Assembly (NCBI RefSeq): GCF_003640395.1
Contig: NZ_RBZQ01000004.1
Span: forward strand, 186,001-250,000
DNA: 64,000 nt
Source of the DNA: Stutzerimonas urumqiensis
Lineage (GTDB): Bacteria; Pseudomonadota; Gammaproteobacteria; Pseudomonadales; Pseudomonadaceae
Direction of reading: 5' to 3'
Part shown: positions 38,984 to 48,989 of the stretch, piece after piece
Position numbering within the stretch: the first letter of the stretch is position 1
Layout: every line of letters starts with the position of its first letter
Made by a program: the position numbers and the translations under genes
The notes under the pieces: generated by a model
Databases searched by the model: none
The model's input: the letters and a program-made list of their open reading frames with translations, nothing else
Told to the model about the DNA's origin: nothing

Positions 38984-40090
38984 ATGGCTGATCTGAAGAT
39001 CCGCAATCTGAAAAAGGTGTTCGACGACGTCGAGATCATCAAGGGCATCGACCTCGACGTCAGGGACCGCGAGTTCGTCGTCTTCGTCGGCCCGTCCGGC
39101 TGTGGCAAGTCGACGCTGCTGCGCCTGATCGCCGGGCTCGAGGAAGTCAGCAGCGGGCAGATCGAACTGGACGGGCGCGACATCACCGATGTCAGCCCCG
39201 CCAAGCGTGACCTGGCGATGGTCTTCCAGACCTACGCGCTCTACCCGCACATGAGCGTGCGCCGGAACATGTCGTTCGCGCTCGAACTGGCCAAGGCCGA
39301 CAAGAACGAGGTGGCCCGCAAGGTCTCGGAGGCGGCGCGCATTCTCGAACTCGAACCGCTGCTCGACCGCAAGCCGCGGCAGCTCTCCGGCGGGCAACGC
39401 CAACGGGTGGCGATCGGCCGGGCGATCGTTCGTAACCCCAAGGTCTTCCTGTTCGATGAGCCGTTGTCGAACCTGGACGCCGCGCTGCGGGTGCAGATGC
39501 GGCTGGAGCTGGCGCGCCTGCACAAGGAACTCAACGCCACCATGATCTACGTGACCCATGACCAGGTCGAAGCCATGACCCTGGCCGACAAGGTGGTGGT
39601 GCTCAATGGCGGGCGGATCGAGCAGGTCGGCTCGCCGATGGAGCTCTACCACAGCCCGGCCAACCTGTTCGTCGCGGGCTTTCTCGGCACGCCGAAGATG
39701 GGCTTCCTGCGTGGCCGCATCGCCTCCGTCGGCGCGCAAGGCTGCGAAGTCGAGCTGGACGCCGGCTGCCGCCTGAGCCTGCCGTTGCAGGCCGCCGGGC
39801 TGACGAGCGGAAGCGACGTCACGCTCGGCATCCGCCCGGAACACCTGCACCGCAGCAGCGACGAGCGCTGTCATCTCAAGGTCAAGACCGATGTCGGCGA
39901 ACGCCTGGGCAGCGACACCTACTGCCACGTTCGCACCCGCTCGGGCGAGAGCCTGACCATGCGGGTGCGTGGCGACTTCACCCCGCGGTACGGGCAGGAA
40001 CTCGACCTCACCCTCGAAAGCGATCACTGCCACCTGTTCGACAGCCAGGGGCAGGCCATCGGCCAACCCTTGCAGCAGCAGGTCGCCTGA
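38984..40090 (+). CDS. mtlK: mannitol/polyol ABC transporter ATP-binding protein
   Basis: A 368-residue MalK/UgpC-type ATPase. Walker [10 protein letters not shown] (residues 37-45), signature [15 protein letters not shown], Walker [13 protein letters not shown] and the H-loop VTHDQVEAM are all intact. A C-terminal TOBE/regulatory domain (residues 240-368) follows. It powers MtlFG. The ATG at 38984 has AAGGAG 7 nt upstream; an upstream in-frame start at 38930 overlaps mtlG and the hairpin and is rejected. Confidence 0.95.
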   Translation: MADLKIRNLKKVFDDVEIIKGIDLDVRDREFVVFVGPSGCGKSTLLRLIAGLEEVSSGQIELDGRDITDVSPAKRDLAMVFQTYALYPHMSVRRNMSFALELAKADKNEVARKVSEAARILELEPLLDRKPRQLSGGQRQRVAIGRAIVRNPKVFLFDEPLSNLDAALRVQMRLELARLHKELNATMIYVTHDQVEAMTLADKVVVLNGGRIEQVGSPMELYHSPANLFVAGFLGTPKMGFLRGRIASVGAQGCEVELDAGCRLSLPLQAAGLTSGSDVTLGIRPEHLHRSSDERCHLKVKTDVGERLGSDTYCHVRTRSGESLTMRVRGDFTPRYGQELDLTLESDHCHLFDSQGQAIGQPLQQQVA

Positions 40091-40100
40091 ACATGCAGAC

Positions 40101-40117
40101 GCCGGCCGACGGCCGGC
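40101..40117 (+). other. intercistronic stem-loop between mtlK and mtlD
   Basis: Perfect 7-bp stem GCCGGCC / GGCCGGC with loop GAC, starting 10 bp after the mtlK stop. It is the third perfect hairpin at an mtl gene boundary. Confidence 0.55.
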
Positions 40118-40145
40118 AGACAACACGCAGTCAATGAGAGTCCCG

Positions 40146-41618
40146 ATGAAGCTCAGCCTCACCACCCTGCCCCAGCTCCCGCCGGCCGTCGCGCGGCCGG
40201 GTTATGACCTCGCCGCGGTCCGAACGGGCATCGCCCACATTGGCGTCGGCGGCTTCCACCGCGCCCACCAGGCCGCCTACACCGATGCGCTCATGAACAC
40301 CGGCGACGGCCTCGATTGGGGCATCTGCGGCATCGGCACGCGCGCGCCCGAGCGGGCGATGCGCGACGCGCTCGCCGGCCAGGACTATCTGTACACGCTG
40401 GTCGAACTCGATGATCGCCCCGACACCGAGGTGCGGGTCATCGGCGCGATCCGCGACATGCTGTTGGTCGAGGACGCCTGCGAGGCGGTTGTCGCCCGGC
40501 TGGCCGATCCGACGATCCGCATCGTGTCGCTGACCATTACCGAGGGCGGCTACTGCATGGACGACAGCACCGGAGCGTTCCGCGCCGACCTGCCGGAGAT
40601 CCAGCACGACCTGGCCAACCCACAGGCACCGGTGAGCGTCTTCGGGCTGCTGTGCGAGGCCTTGCAGCGCCGGCGCGCGGCGGGTGTCGCGCCTTTCACG
40701 GTGATGTCGTGCGACAACCTTCCGCACAATGGCGACGTCACCCGCAAGGCGTTGCTCGCCTTCGCCCAGTTGCGCGACGCCGAACTGGCGCAGTGGATCG
40801 ATCGGGAGGTCGGCTTTCCCAATGCGATGGTCGATCGCATCACGCCCATGACCAGCGCAGGCCATCGGCAAGGGCTGCTGGACTCGCACGGCATCGACGA
40901 CGCCTGGCCGGTGGTCTGCGAGCCGTTCGTTCAGTGGGTGCTGGAGGATCGCTTCGTCAATGGCCGGCCGGCCTGGGACAAGGTCGGCGTGCAGTTCACC
41001 GACGACGTGGCGCCTTACGAGGAGATGAAGATCAAGCTGCTCAACGGCAGCCACCTCGCCCTGACGTACCTGGGCTGGCTGCACGGCTATCGCTACGTGC
41101 ACGAGACGATGGCCGATCCGCTGATCGTCGCGTACATCCGCCAGTACATGGACCTCGACGTCACCCCACAGCTGGCGCCCGTTCCGGGCATCGACCTGGC
41201 GCGCTACAAGGACACCCTGATCGAGCGGTTCTCGAACCGAACCATCGCCGACCAGCTCGAGCGGGTGTGCTCCGATGGCTCATCGAAATTCCCGAAATTC
41301 AGCGTGCCGACCATCGAACGGCTGATCCGCGATGGCGCCCCGCTCGATCGCGCCGCGCTGGTGGTGGCGGCCTGGGCGCGGTACCTCAAGGGCGTCGATG
41401 AACGAGGTCAGCCTTATGCGATACCCGACCCGCGCGCCGCGTTCTGCCAGTCGCTCGTGGCCGAAGATGACGGTCTGGCTGAGCGCCTGCTTGCGCGTGA
41501 GGAGATCTTCGGCACGCTCATTCCTCGCTCCGAGGCGTTCCGCGATGCCTTCGAACGCAACCTGGCCTGGCTGCGCACGCTGGGCGTCGCCGGCACGCTG
41601 CGCAAATTGCTGAGCTGA
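40146..41618 (+). CDS. mtlD: mannitol 2-dehydrogenase
   Basis: A 490-residue polyol-specific long-chain dehydrogenase that oxidises D-mannitol to D-fructose (also arabitol to xylulose) with NAD. The nucleotide site is HIGVGGFHRAHQA (residues 31-43). The catalytic set known from the P. fluorescens enzyme is present: N191 (SCDNLPHNGD), K295, N300 and H303 (KIKLLNGSH). The length matches the 493-aa P. fluorescens protein. The ATG at 40146 has only a weak ribosome site. mtlY follows after 11 bp. Confidence 0.95.
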   Translation: MKLSLTTLPQLPPAVARPGYDLAAVRTGIAHIGVGGFHRAHQAAYTDALMNTGDGLDWGICGIGTRAPERAMRDALAGQDYLYTLVELDDRPDTEVRVIGAIRDMLLVEDACEAVVARLADPTIRIVSLTITEGGYCMDDSTGAFRADLPEIQHDLANPQAPVSVFGLLCEALQRRRAAGVAPFTVMSCDNLPHNGDVTRKALLAFAQLRDAELAQWIDREVGFPNAMVDRITPMTSAGHRQGLLDSHGIDDAWPVVCEPFVQWVLEDRFVNGRPAWDKVGVQFTDDVAPYEEMKIKLLNGSHLALTYLGWLHGYRYVHETMADPLIVAYIRQYMDLDVTPQLAPVPGIDLARYKDTLIERFSNRTIADQLERVCSDGSSKFPKFSVPTIERLIRDGAPLDRAALVVAAWARYLKGVDERGQPYAIPDPRAAFCQSLVAEDDGLAERLLAREEIFGTLIPRSEAFRDAFERNLAWLRTLGVAGTLRKLLS

Positions 41619-41629
41619 GCGGAGGCCGC

Positions 41630-43135
41630 ATGTTTCTTGGCATCGATTGCGGCACCCAGGGCACCAAGGCGGTGGTGCTCGACGCAGACACCGGCCAGGT
41701 GCTCGGCGAAGGTGCCGCCCCGCATTCGCTGCTCAGCGGCAGCAACGGCCGGCGCGAGCAGGACGTGCGCCAATGGACGGATGCGCTGGTCGCGGCGACG
41801 CACACGGCGCTGGCCCGGGCCGGCCTGGATGGCGAGCGCATACGGGGCGTGGGCGTTTCAGGGCAACAGCACGGCCTGGTCCTGCTCGACGAAAGGGGCC
41901 AGCCGCTGCGTCCGGCCAAGCTCTGGTGCGACACCGAGTCGACGCCGCAGAACGAGCGGCTGCTCGACTGGCTCGGCGGCCCGGAAGGCTCCCTGGCGCG
42001 GCTCGGCGTGGCCATCGCGCCGGGCTACACGGTCTCCAAATTGCTCTGGACCCTGGAGCACTACCCCGACCTGATCGAGCGCACCGCCCACATTCTGCTG
42101 CCGCACGACTACCTGAACTTCTGGCTGACGGGGCGCTGCGTCACCGAGTTCGGCGATGCGTCGGGTACCGGCTACTTCGATGTGCGGGCACGGCGCTGGG
42201 ATCGTGAGCTGCTCCGGCACATCGACCCCGCCGGCCGCCTCGAGCGGGCACTGCCGACATTGATCGAGCCCGACGGACCTGCCGGCAAGCTGCGCCCGGA
42301 AGCCGCAGCGTTGCTCGGACTCGCACCCGGCGTACTCGTCTCGAGTGGCGGCGGTGACAACATGATGGCGGCCATCGGCACCGGCAACATCAGCCCCGGC
42401 TCGGTCACGGTGGGGCTGGGTACATCCGGCACGCTGTACGCCTACTCGGACACGCCAGCCATCAGCCCGCACCCTGCGGTCGCCACCTTCTGCTCGTCGA
42501 GCGGCGGCTGGCTCTCGCTGATCTGCACGATGAACCTGACCAACGCCAACGCCGCCGTGCGCGAACTGCTCGGAGTCGAGCTCGACCATTTCGAGGCGCT
42601 GGTCGCGCAGGCGCCAATCGGCGCAGACGGCCTGACGCTGCTGCCCTATTTCAACGGCGAGCGCGTTCCGCCGCTTCCGAATGCGACCGGAACGCTGACC
42701 GGGATGCGGATCGACAACCTGTCGCGCCCCAATCTCTGCCGAGCCGTGATGGAAGGCGTGACCTACGGTCTGCGCTATGGCTTCGACCTGCTCCGGGACA
42801 GCGGCATCGAGTGCCGACGGGTGCGCCTGGTCGGAGGCGGTGCGCGCAGTGCCGTCTGGACCCAGATGATCGCCGACGTGCTGGCGGTCGAGGTGGTTCG
42901 GGGCCAGCAGACCGAAGCCGGCGCCCTCGGCGCGGCGTTACAAGTAGCCTGGTGCCATGCCCGTACGCTCGACCCGCAGGCCAGCCTGGCCGAGCTGTGC
43001 CAGCGATGCGTCGGCCTGGGCGACGAACCTGGCGTGCAGCCGGACTCGCAGGCCGTCCTTCGCTACGAGCAGGCCTATCGGCGTTACCGGGCCGCCCTCG
43101 ATCAGATGCATGGGTTGGCGCAGGACGCGCCGTGA
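41630..43135 (+). CDS. mtlY: xylulokinase
   Basis: A 501-residue FGGY-family kinase that phosphorylates D-xylulose, the product of MtlD acting on arabitol. The N-terminal FLGIDCGTQGTKAVVLD is the phosphate-binding loop; the catalytic aspartate region is DASGTGYFDVR near residue 185; GLGTSGTLYAYS and LVGGGARSAVW are the later ATP motifs. It starts 11 bp after mtlD. Its stop codon TGA directly abuts the stop of the convergent nudC (no spacer and no terminator between them). Confidence 0.94.
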   Translation: MFLGIDCGTQGTKAVVLDADTGQVLGEGAAPHSLLSGSNGRREQDVRQWTDALVAATHTALARAGLDGERIRGVGVSGQQHGLVLLDERGQPLRPAKLWCDTESTPQNERLLDWLGGPEGSLARLGVAIAPGYTVSKLLWTLEHYPDLIERTAHILLPHDYLNFWLTGRCVTEFGDASGTGYFDVRARRWDRELLRHIDPAGRLERALPTLIEPDGPAGKLRPEAAALLGLAPGVLVSSGGGDNMMAAIGTGNISPGSVTVGLGTSGTLYAYSDTPAISPHPAVATFCSSSGGWLSLICTMNLTNANAAVRELLGVELDHFEALVAQAPIGADGLTLLPYFNGERVPPLPNATGTLTGMRIDNLSRPNLCRAVMEGVTYGLRYGFDLLRDSGIECRRVRLVGGGARSAVWTQMIADVLAVEVVRGQQTEAGALGAALQVAWCHARTLDPQASLAELCQRCVGLGDEPGVQPDSQAVLRYEQAYRRYRAALDQMHGLAQDAP

Positions 43136-43972
43136 TCAGCCAAGGAGCTGTGGCAGTTCGGTACCGCGACGTTGCGCGACGTAGAGGTCGATCAGGTAGC
43201 GCGCGATGGAGCGGCTGGCCGGCAAGGGGGGCAGATCGTCCAGATGGAACCAGCGCGCATCTTCGATCTCCCCCGGCTGCGGCACGATTTCGCCCGAGAC
43301 ATAGCGGGCATGGAAGCCCAGCATCAGCGAGTGGGGGAACGGCCAGCCCTGGCTGCCGATGTAATGCAGGTCGCGGACGGTGACACCGACCTCTTCGAAC
43401 ACCTCGCGCTCCACACACTGTTCCACCGACTCCCCCGGCTCGACGAAACCGGCGAGCGTGCTGTACACGCCCGAGGCGAAACGGGGCGAGCGTGCCAGCA
43501 GCAACTCATCGCCCCGATGGACCAGCACGATCATGCTCGGCGACAGCCGGGGGTATTGATGCAGCCCGCACGCCTCGCAGTGCATGGCCCGCTCGGCACC
43601 GTGCTGGCGCATCGGCCCACCACAACGGCCACAAAAGCGATGCTGGCTCGCCCAGGTGCCGATCTGCGCGGCATAGCCGAGCATGCGGAACAGCTCGTGG
43701 TCATCGGTCTGCAGCATGAATTGCCGCAACCCCTGCCAGAAGGCGCCGGGCAAAGCGGCGGGCTCCATCAGCTCGAGCAGGTAGACGGGGCGCCCCTCGA
43801 AATGACCGAGACCGTGCTCGCTGGACACGGGAAGGTCCTGCTTGCTCAGCCAGTCGCGCGGGAACAGCACGCCATTGGCATCGGCGAGAAACTGCTGCTG
43901 GCAATGCACCAAGGCCCAGGCGCCCGTCGACGGCGCGCCCAACAGGGCGGGTTGCCAGCGCGCGATGGTCAT
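43136..43972 (-). CDS. nudC: NADH pyrophosphatase / NAD-cap hydrolase
   Basis: A 278-residue Nudix hydrolase that cleaves NADH and removes the NAD cap from RNA. A zinc ribbon has C114, C117, C132 and C135. The Nudix box [20 protein letters not shown] begins at residue 175. The NudC-specific array is SQGWPFPHS (residues 207-215), with Gly where the consensus SQPWPFPxS has Pro. The ATG at 43972 is the normal start. The fimL ATG lies upstream on the same strand, and the fimL stop... order on the minus strand is fimL then nudC, with the fimL stop at 43969 overlapping the nudC ATG (ATGA). Confidence 0.94.
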   Translation of the reverse strand: MTIARWQPALLGAPSTGAWALVHCQQQFLADANGVLFPRDWLSKQDLPVSSEHGLGHFEGRPVYLLELMEPAALPGAFWQGLRQFMLQTDDHELFRMLGYAAQIGTWASQHRFCGRCGGPMRQHGAERAMHCEACGLHQYPRLSPSMIVLVHRGDELLLARSPRFASGVYSTLAGFVEPGESVEQCVEREVFEEVGVTVRDLHYIGSQGWPFPHSLMLGFHARYVSGEIVPQPGEIEDARWFHLDDLPPLPASRSIARYLIDLYVAQRRGTELPQLLG

Positions 43973-45645
43973 GCGGCGACCGGCAGGCCCAGCGCGCGAA
44001 CGCTGTCCGCGGCCAGATCGAGAACGCTCGCTCGCGCCTGATCATGCCGTAGCGCCGCCCCGCCTTCGAGGTAGTACTCGAGGCTGGTCAGGGCATCGGC
44101 GAGGGTTTCGAGCATCTGTTCGGATGGCATCTGGGCGCTTTCCATCATGTCCTTCTGGATATAGTCGGCGCAGGCGCCGATCAGTTCCGCGGCGCGCTCT
44201 TGGCCGAGGAACCAGAGGCCGCCGCGGACAGCGTTCAGACTGAAAGGCACGTTAGCCAGATGCAGCTTCTCGCCGTTCGATTCGAGATAAGCGGTGATGG
44301 CCCGCTTGGCGAGCGCCAGGCCAGCGGCCGCCTCATCGAGTACGACGATGCGGGCTTCGGTGAGCTGATGGTTGGCGAAGGCTTCCGCCTCTGCGCCAGG
44401 CTGTGCGATTTGCCGACGGGTATCCCGCCGCTCGCCGCGCTCGAGATTGGCCACCATGCTTTCGACGTACAGCACCGCATCGGCCAGCTTTTGCAGGGCG
44501 AGCGGCTCGGGCGCTCGCTCATGGGACCACTCAGATACCACCGGAAGCTGCGCATGCAGCGTGTTGGCTGCCGAGGACAGCCCCACCATGCCGAGTGTCT
44601 TGGCGAGCTTGCCGAGCAGGCTGTGCAGACCGCTGAATGCCTCCGGCTGAGCGGCGCCGCGCTCGATCAGGTCGAGCGTGTCCTTGAGGCTCGCCAACTC
44701 CTCACGGATGGCCGACGACAACGAACGCATCACCGCTTGTCCGGGGCCGGCCAGACGCTGGTACTCCTCTTCCAGCAGGTGGTCGGTGAACGGCAGCGGC
44801 GACAGGTTGAAGGCTTCACGCATCTGGGACGCCAGCGGCCCCGTGCTTTCGGCCAGCGCGACGAGGTACAGCAGCTCCTTGAGCAGGCTGCGGGGCGGCT
44901 CATAAGCTGACGATGCGATGAGCTGGCGCAGCTCCCGATCGAGACGGGAAAACAGCTGTTTGCGCGACTGACGCGACAACAGCTGGCCTTCCAGCTGGGA
45001 TTCGGCCGCGGCAGCGCCAATCCAGCAGAGCCGAGAACCGGCGCGGTCGCCAAGGACGCCATCGAGCCGCGAAAGCGCCCGGGTCATGAGCCTGAGGCCC
45101 GCCTGCAGGTTGTCTTCGCGAATGAAGCCGAGCAGGCCCACCTGATACATCTGGCGCAGCCGGCGAACGTCGCCGCTCGCCGCAGCATTCACGGCGGATG
45201 GCCGTTCCGGGCGCGCCTGATCGAGACGTGCGCTGAAGAAGAAGCTCTCCGGCAGCGGCGGTTGTCCGCTGGCCGTTCGCAGCGCATTGATCGCCGGCAA
45301 CAGCACTTCGGGCATTTCCTGCCGGCTGGCATCGACGCCTTCGAGATAGCGCCCAAGCACATAGAGCGCATTGCTCAGCGCCGCAAGATGGGCATCACGC
45401 TCCTCGCCAGCCCCCACCGGTATGTCGGTGGCCAGCTGGACGATCTCCTGCGCCAGCAGCTCGGCGCCGGCCAGTTCGATGAGATTGAGCGTGCCGCGAA
45501 CCTGCTGGAGCCCTTCCACGGCCTGCTGCAACAGGCTGCCGTTGTTCCTGTCGACGATGAAATGCTCGAGGCTCTGCTCGGCTTCTTCCATGGTGGCGAA
45601 CAACTCGTCGCGTACCATGCCCAGCGATGTGGCTCCAGTGACCAT
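43969..45645 (-). CDS. fimL: FimL, ChpA-N-terminus-like regulator of twitching motility
   Basis: A 558-residue, mostly helical protein related to the N-terminal part of the ChpA/PilL chemosensory kinase. In P. aeruginosa the gene between nudC and the dienoyl-CoA isomerase is fimL (PA1822), which supports type IV pilus twitching and cAMP signalling. An Hpt-like helix pair near residues 40-65 reads [17 protein letters not shown], with Gln where a phospho-accepting His would stand, so it is a degenerate phosphotransfer domain. Further helical-bundle repeats follow (near residues 315-360 and 435-500). Its stop overlaps the nudC start. Databases sometimes misname it a ferrous iron transporter. Confidence 0.85.
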   Translation of the reverse strand: MVTGATSLGMVRDELFATMEEAEQSLEHFIVDRNNGSLLQQAVEGLQQVRGTLNLIELAGAELLAQEIVQLATDIPVGAGEERDAHLAALSNALYVLGRYLEGVDASRQEMPEVLLPAINALRTASGQPPLPESFFFSARLDQARPERPSAVNAAASGDVRRLRQMYQVGLLGFIREDNLQAGLRLMTRALSRLDGVLGDRAGSRLCWIGAAAAESQLEGQLLSRQSRKQLFSRLDRELRQLIASSAYEPPRSLLKELLYLVALAESTGPLASQMREAFNLSPLPFTDHLLEEEYQRLAGPGQAVMRSLSSAIREELASLKDTLDLIERGAAQPEAFSGLHSLLGKLAKTLGMVGLSSAANTLHAQLPVVSEWSHERAPEPLALQKLADAVLYVESMVANLERGERRDTRRQIAQPGAEAEAFANHQLTEARIVVLDEAAAGLALAKRAITAYLESNGEKLHLANVPFSLNAVRGGLWFLGQERAAELIGACADYIQKDMMESAQMPSEQMLETLADALTSLEYYLEGGAALRHDQARASVLDLAADSVRALGLPVAA

Positions 45646-45682
45646 GCCTAATGCGCCTCCCGCGCAACATCGATGCCGTGCA

Positions 45683-46501
45683 TCAGTCGGCGAAATCCGG
45701 CTTCTGCTTAGTCATATGCGCCGCCATCGCGACCCGCAGGTCGGCCGATTGCAGCATTGCCGCGTTCCAGGTCGCGACGTGGGCGAGCCCGTCGTCGACG
45801 CGATGGTCGCGCATGTAGCGAATCATTTCCTTGGTGCCGCGAACGGCGATCGGGGACTTCTCGGCGATCTGCCGGGCGAGCGCCCGAACGCCTTCGTTCA
45901 GCGCTTCGTGACTGTCGAATACCCGATTGACCAGGCCGATCCGGGCCGCTTCCTCGCCATCGACCATCCGGCCGGTGTAGGCCAATTCGCGCATGAGCCC
46001 GTCGCCGATGATCCGTGGCAGTCGCTGCAGCGTGCCGACATCGGCGGCCATCCCCATGTCGATTTCCTTGATGGAGAACTGCGCATCGGGGCTGCAATAG
46101 CGCATGTCGCACGCGGAGATCAGGTCGATCGCACCGCCGAGGCAGTAGCCCTGGATCGCGGCGATGACGGGCTTGCGACAGGCATCGACCGCATTGAAGG
46201 AGGCTTGCAGGGCGAGAATCTTGCGACGCAGCCGATCGGCATTGCGGCCGACGTCATCGCCCAGACCGGCGGCGGCCTGGGCCAGGAGTTGCAGATCGAT
46301 GCCGGACGAGAAGTGCTTGCCCTCGCCCGTAAGCAACACGACGCGTACGTCGTCGGTGTCGTCGATCCACTGGAAGATTTCGATGATTTCGCGCCAGAAG
46401 TCGGCGTTCATCGCGTTGACCTTGTCCGGACGGTTGATCGCTACGTGCGCGATCTTGTCTTCAAGCGTCACGCGGAAGGCTTGATACGGTGTCGTTGACA
46501 T
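45683..46501 (-). CDS. delta(3,5)-delta(2,4)-dienoyl-CoA isomerase-like crotonase
   Basis: A 272-residue crotonase. The oxyanion-hole segments are GKHFSSGIDL (residues 61-70) and QGYCLGGAIDLI. The stretch KEIDMGMAADVGTLQRLP (residues 145-162) closely matches ECH1-type dienoyl-CoA isomerases and holds both catalytic acids, E146 and D154. It should act in beta-oxidation of unsaturated fatty acids with odd-numbered double bonds. The start ATG at 46501 (MSTTPYQAF) is chosen over an upstream frame (46552) for its alignment to the family. It sits 37 bp upstream of fimL on the same strand. Confidence 0.88.
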   Translation of the reverse strand: MSTTPYQAFRVTLEDKIAHVAINRPDKVNAMNADFWREIIEIFQWIDDTDDVRVVLLTGEGKHFSSGIDLQLLAQAAAGLGDDVGRNADRLRRKILALQASFNAVDACRKPVIAAIQGYCLGGAIDLISACDMRYCSPDAQFSIKEIDMGMAADVGTLQRLPRIIGDGLMRELAYTGRMVDGEEAARIGLVNRVFDSHEALNEGVRALARQIAEKSPIAVRGTKEMIRYMRDHRVDDGLAHVATWNAAMLQSADLRVAMAAHMTKQKPDFAD

Positions 46502-46564
46502 CCTCGGCGAACCTCGAGCGTTCTTTGTTGTCGCGGGTTTCGTGGCGGGCAACTATAACAAGGC

Positions 46565-46580
46565 ATCGACGAAAGTCGAT
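46565..46580 (-). terminator. hairpin downstream of ldcA
   Basis: ATCGAC pairs with GTCGAT around TTTC on the minus strand (a GAAA tetraloop on the plus strand), about 50 bp after the ldcA stop. A second hairpin, CCCAGC/GCTGGG at 46595-46611, lies nearer the gene. Neither has a good T tail, so termination is only possible. Confidence 0.3.
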
Positions 46581-46629
46581 CTACCCGCCTGTGACCCAGC
46601 ACACAGCTGGGCAGGCTGGAATCGTTTCG

Positions 46630-48921
46630 CTAACTGCCTGATGCGTCGGCAGATTTGGCACTCGCCCCGCCTTCGCTGATGCAGTCGACGGTAAACACGA
46701 TCCGCCCGGTTTCGTCCGGGTCATCGCGCAATCCATGCACATCGGCATCGAACCCCGGAAACGCCTCGGCGAAACGCTGGGCGAACAGCAGGTAATCCTG
46801 GATCGAACGGGTCTGGGCGCTGAAACGCTCGCCCGGCATGATCAGCGGAATGCCCGGCGGGTATGGCACCAGCATGACGGCGGAAATGCGCCCTTCCAGG
46901 GCATCGATCGGTACGGCCTCGATTTCGCCGCGGACCAGCTTGTCGTACGCGTCCGCCGGCCGCATCGCGGGCTCCGGGAGGTCGGTGTACATCCGGCGCA
47001 TCGCCTTGGCCGTGGCGTTTTCGCGGTAGCAATCATGCAGCGCGTCGCACAGGTCGCGCAGCCCCATGCCCTGGTACAGCGCGCCGCCCTTTTGGGCGAC
47101 CGAAGGCAGGGCATCGCACAGTGGAACGTTCGCATCGTAGTGGCGCTTGAACTCCAACAACTCGGTCAGCAGCGTGCTCCACTTGCCCTTCGTGATGCCC
47201 ATCGAGAACAGCACCAGCATCGAATACAACCCGGTCTTCTCGACGACCAGGCCCCGCTCCCACAGGAATCGACTGACCACGGCCGCCGGTATGCCCGTTG
47301 CGCCGAGCGAGCCCGACGCCGTCAGGCCGGGCGTGGCAAGCGTGACCTTGATGGGATCGAGCAGCACGTAGTCGGCGGCGACATCGCCGAAACCATGCCA
47401 GTCGGCTTCCGGCTCCAGCAGCCAGTCGGCGGTCGCCACGTCCTCGGCGCCGTCCGCCAGCGGGGGCTGCCAGATGCTGAACCACCAGTCGTGTTCGGCC
47501 AGGCTGCTACGCAGGTTCGCGAGCGCTCGGCGAAAGCTCAGGGCTTCGTCGAAGGTTTCCTGGATCAGCGACCGCCCGGCCGGGCCTTCCATCATGGCGG
47601 AGGCGACGTCGAGGGACGCCAGGATGCCGTACTGCGGGGAGGTCGAGGTGTGCATCATGAAGGCTTCGTTGAAGCGATCCCGATCCAGCCGATGCTCCTG
47701 GCTGTCGAGCACGTGGATCATCGAGGCCTGGCTGAACGCGGCCAGCAGCTTGTGCGTCGAGTGAGTGGTGAACACCAGCGGGCCTTGCTCGCGGGTATCC
47801 ATGCCATAGCGGCCATCGTAGAACTCGTGGAAGGCCGCGTAGGCGTACCAGGCTTCGTCGAAATGCAGGACCTCGACGCTGTCGCCCAGCGTCCGCTTGA
47901 TCAGGTTCGCGTTGTAGCAGAGCCCGTCGTAGGTCGAGTTGGTGATCACGGCGAGCCGGACCTTCGGCGGTCGCCCGGCGGTCAGCGGGTTGGCGGCAAT
48001 TTTCGCTTCGATCGAGGCGCGGCTGAATTCGCCAAGCGGGATCGGCCCGATGATGCCCAGTTCGTTACGTGCCGGCGTCAGGTAGATGGGGATGGCACCG
48101 GTCATGATGATCGCGTGCAGGATGGATTTGTGGCAGTTGCGGTCGACCAGCACGATGTCGCCACGGGCAACCATTGAATGCCAGACGATCTTGTTCGCGG
48201 TCGAGGTGCCGTTGATCACGAAATAGGTGTGGTCGGCGCCGAAGTTGCGCGCCGCACGCGCCTCGGCGGCCGCCAGCGGGCCCGTGTGATCGAGCAGCGA
48301 GCCGAGTTCCGGGACCGATACGGAAAGATCGGAGCGAAGCGTGTTTTCGCCGAAGAATTGATGGAAGGCCTGCCCGACCGGGCTCTTGCGATAGGCCACG
48401 CCGCCGCCATGCCCTGGGGTGTGCCAGGAGTAGTTCGAATCCCCGGTGTGCTGAACCAGCGCGCGGAAGAACGGCGGCAGCAGCCCTTCGAGGTAGTTTC
48501 GCGCCGCGCGTGACACCTGGCGGGCCAGAAACGGCACGGTGTCCTCGAAGAGATAGAGCAGGCCGCGCAGCTCGTTCAGGTCGGCCATGGCCTCGGCGGG
48601 CGCGTTTTCGATCGTCACCTGCTCGCCCAACGCAAAGATCGGCAGTTTCGGTGCGCGTCGCCGCGAAACCCGGATCAGCTCGACGACGTCATGCAGCAGG
48701 CGGCGATTCTCGCCCGCACCCTCGGCGGCCACGAGGATGCAGGCAAGCGCATGGTGGGTGGAGGCGACGATGCGGCCTTCGGCAGAGCTGGCCGTGTGGA
48801 GGATGACGAAGCCCTCCTGCTCGAGCTCGGCGGCAATGCCGCGGATGCGCTCGCCAGCGACCGTGTCGGCCTTGATGTCCCGGTGGACGATGAGAATGGA
48901 GAACTTGAGGTCTTTGTACAT
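46630..48921 (-). CDS. ldcA: lysine decarboxylase (Orn/Lys/Arg decarboxylase family)
   Basis: A 763-residue PLP-dependent fold-type I decarboxylase. The N-terminal wing/response-regulator-like domain spans residues 1-130; the PLP domain has HTPGHGGG at residues 167-174, HFDEAW at 353-358 and the PLP lysine K391 in HSTHKLLAAFSQAS. A C-terminal domain follows. In P. aeruginosa the gene at this place (PA1818, ldcA) makes cadaverine from lysine in lysine catabolism. The leader contains a 9-bp hairpin that covers the ribosome site (48930-48951). It is the last gene behind methyltransferase-rnhA-dnaQ on the minus strand, with a 68-bp gap after dnaQ. Confidence 0.92.
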   Translation of the reverse strand: MYKDLKFSILIVHRDIKADTVAGERIRGIAAELEQEGFVILHTASSAEGRIVASTHHALACILVAAEGAGENRRLLHDVVELIRVSRRRAPKLPIFALGEQVTIENAPAEAMADLNELRGLLYLFEDTVPFLARQVSRAARNYLEGLLPPFFRALVQHTGDSNYSWHTPGHGGGVAYRKSPVGQAFHQFFGENTLRSDLSVSVPELGSLLDHTGPLAAAEARAARNFGADHTYFVINGTSTANKIVWHSMVARGDIVLVDRNCHKSILHAIIMTGAIPIYLTPARNELGIIGPIPLGEFSRASIEAKIAANPLTAGRPPKVRLAVITNSTYDGLCYNANLIKRTLGDSVEVLHFDEAWYAYAAFHEFYDGRYGMDTREQGPLVFTTHSTHKLLAAFSQASMIHVLDSQEHRLDRDRFNEAFMMHTSTSPQYGILASLDVASAMMEGPAGRSLIQETFDEALSFRRALANLRSSLAEHDWWFSIWQPPLADGAEDVATADWLLEPEADWHGFGDVAADYVLLDPIKVTLATPGLTASGSLGATGIPAAVVSRFLWERGLVVEKTGLYSMLVLFSMGITKGKWSTLLTELLEFKRHYDANVPLCDALPSVAQKGGALYQGMGLRDLCDALHDCYRENATAKAMRRMYTDLPEPAMRPADAYDKLVRGEIEAVPIDALEGRISAVMLVPYPPGIPLIMPGERFSAQTRSIQDYLLFAQRFAEAFPGFDADVHGLRDDPDETGRIVFTVDCISEGGASAKSADASGS

Positions 48922-48929
48922 GTAGCCGT

Positions 48930-48951
48930 CCTGAAGGGAGTCCCCTTCAGG
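48930..48951 (-). promoter_or_regulatory. leader hairpin covering the ldcA ribosome binding site
   Basis: On the minus strand, CCTGAAGGG pairs perfectly with CCCTTCAGG around a 4-nt loop. The 3' arm ends in CAGG, which together with the next A forms the AGGA ribosome site about 8 nt before the ldcA ATG. No T tract follows, so it is not a normal terminator for dnaQ. Confidence 0.55.
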
Positions 48952-48989
48952 GTAGAAGCTACAACGCCGGCCCGAAAGGCGCGTTCGGC

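Noticed and set aside
40093..40137. A 14-codon ORF between mtlK and mtlD.
   Set aside because: It has no ribosome site, overlaps the stem-loop and does not reach the mtlD start, unlike the muxB-muxC mini-ORF.
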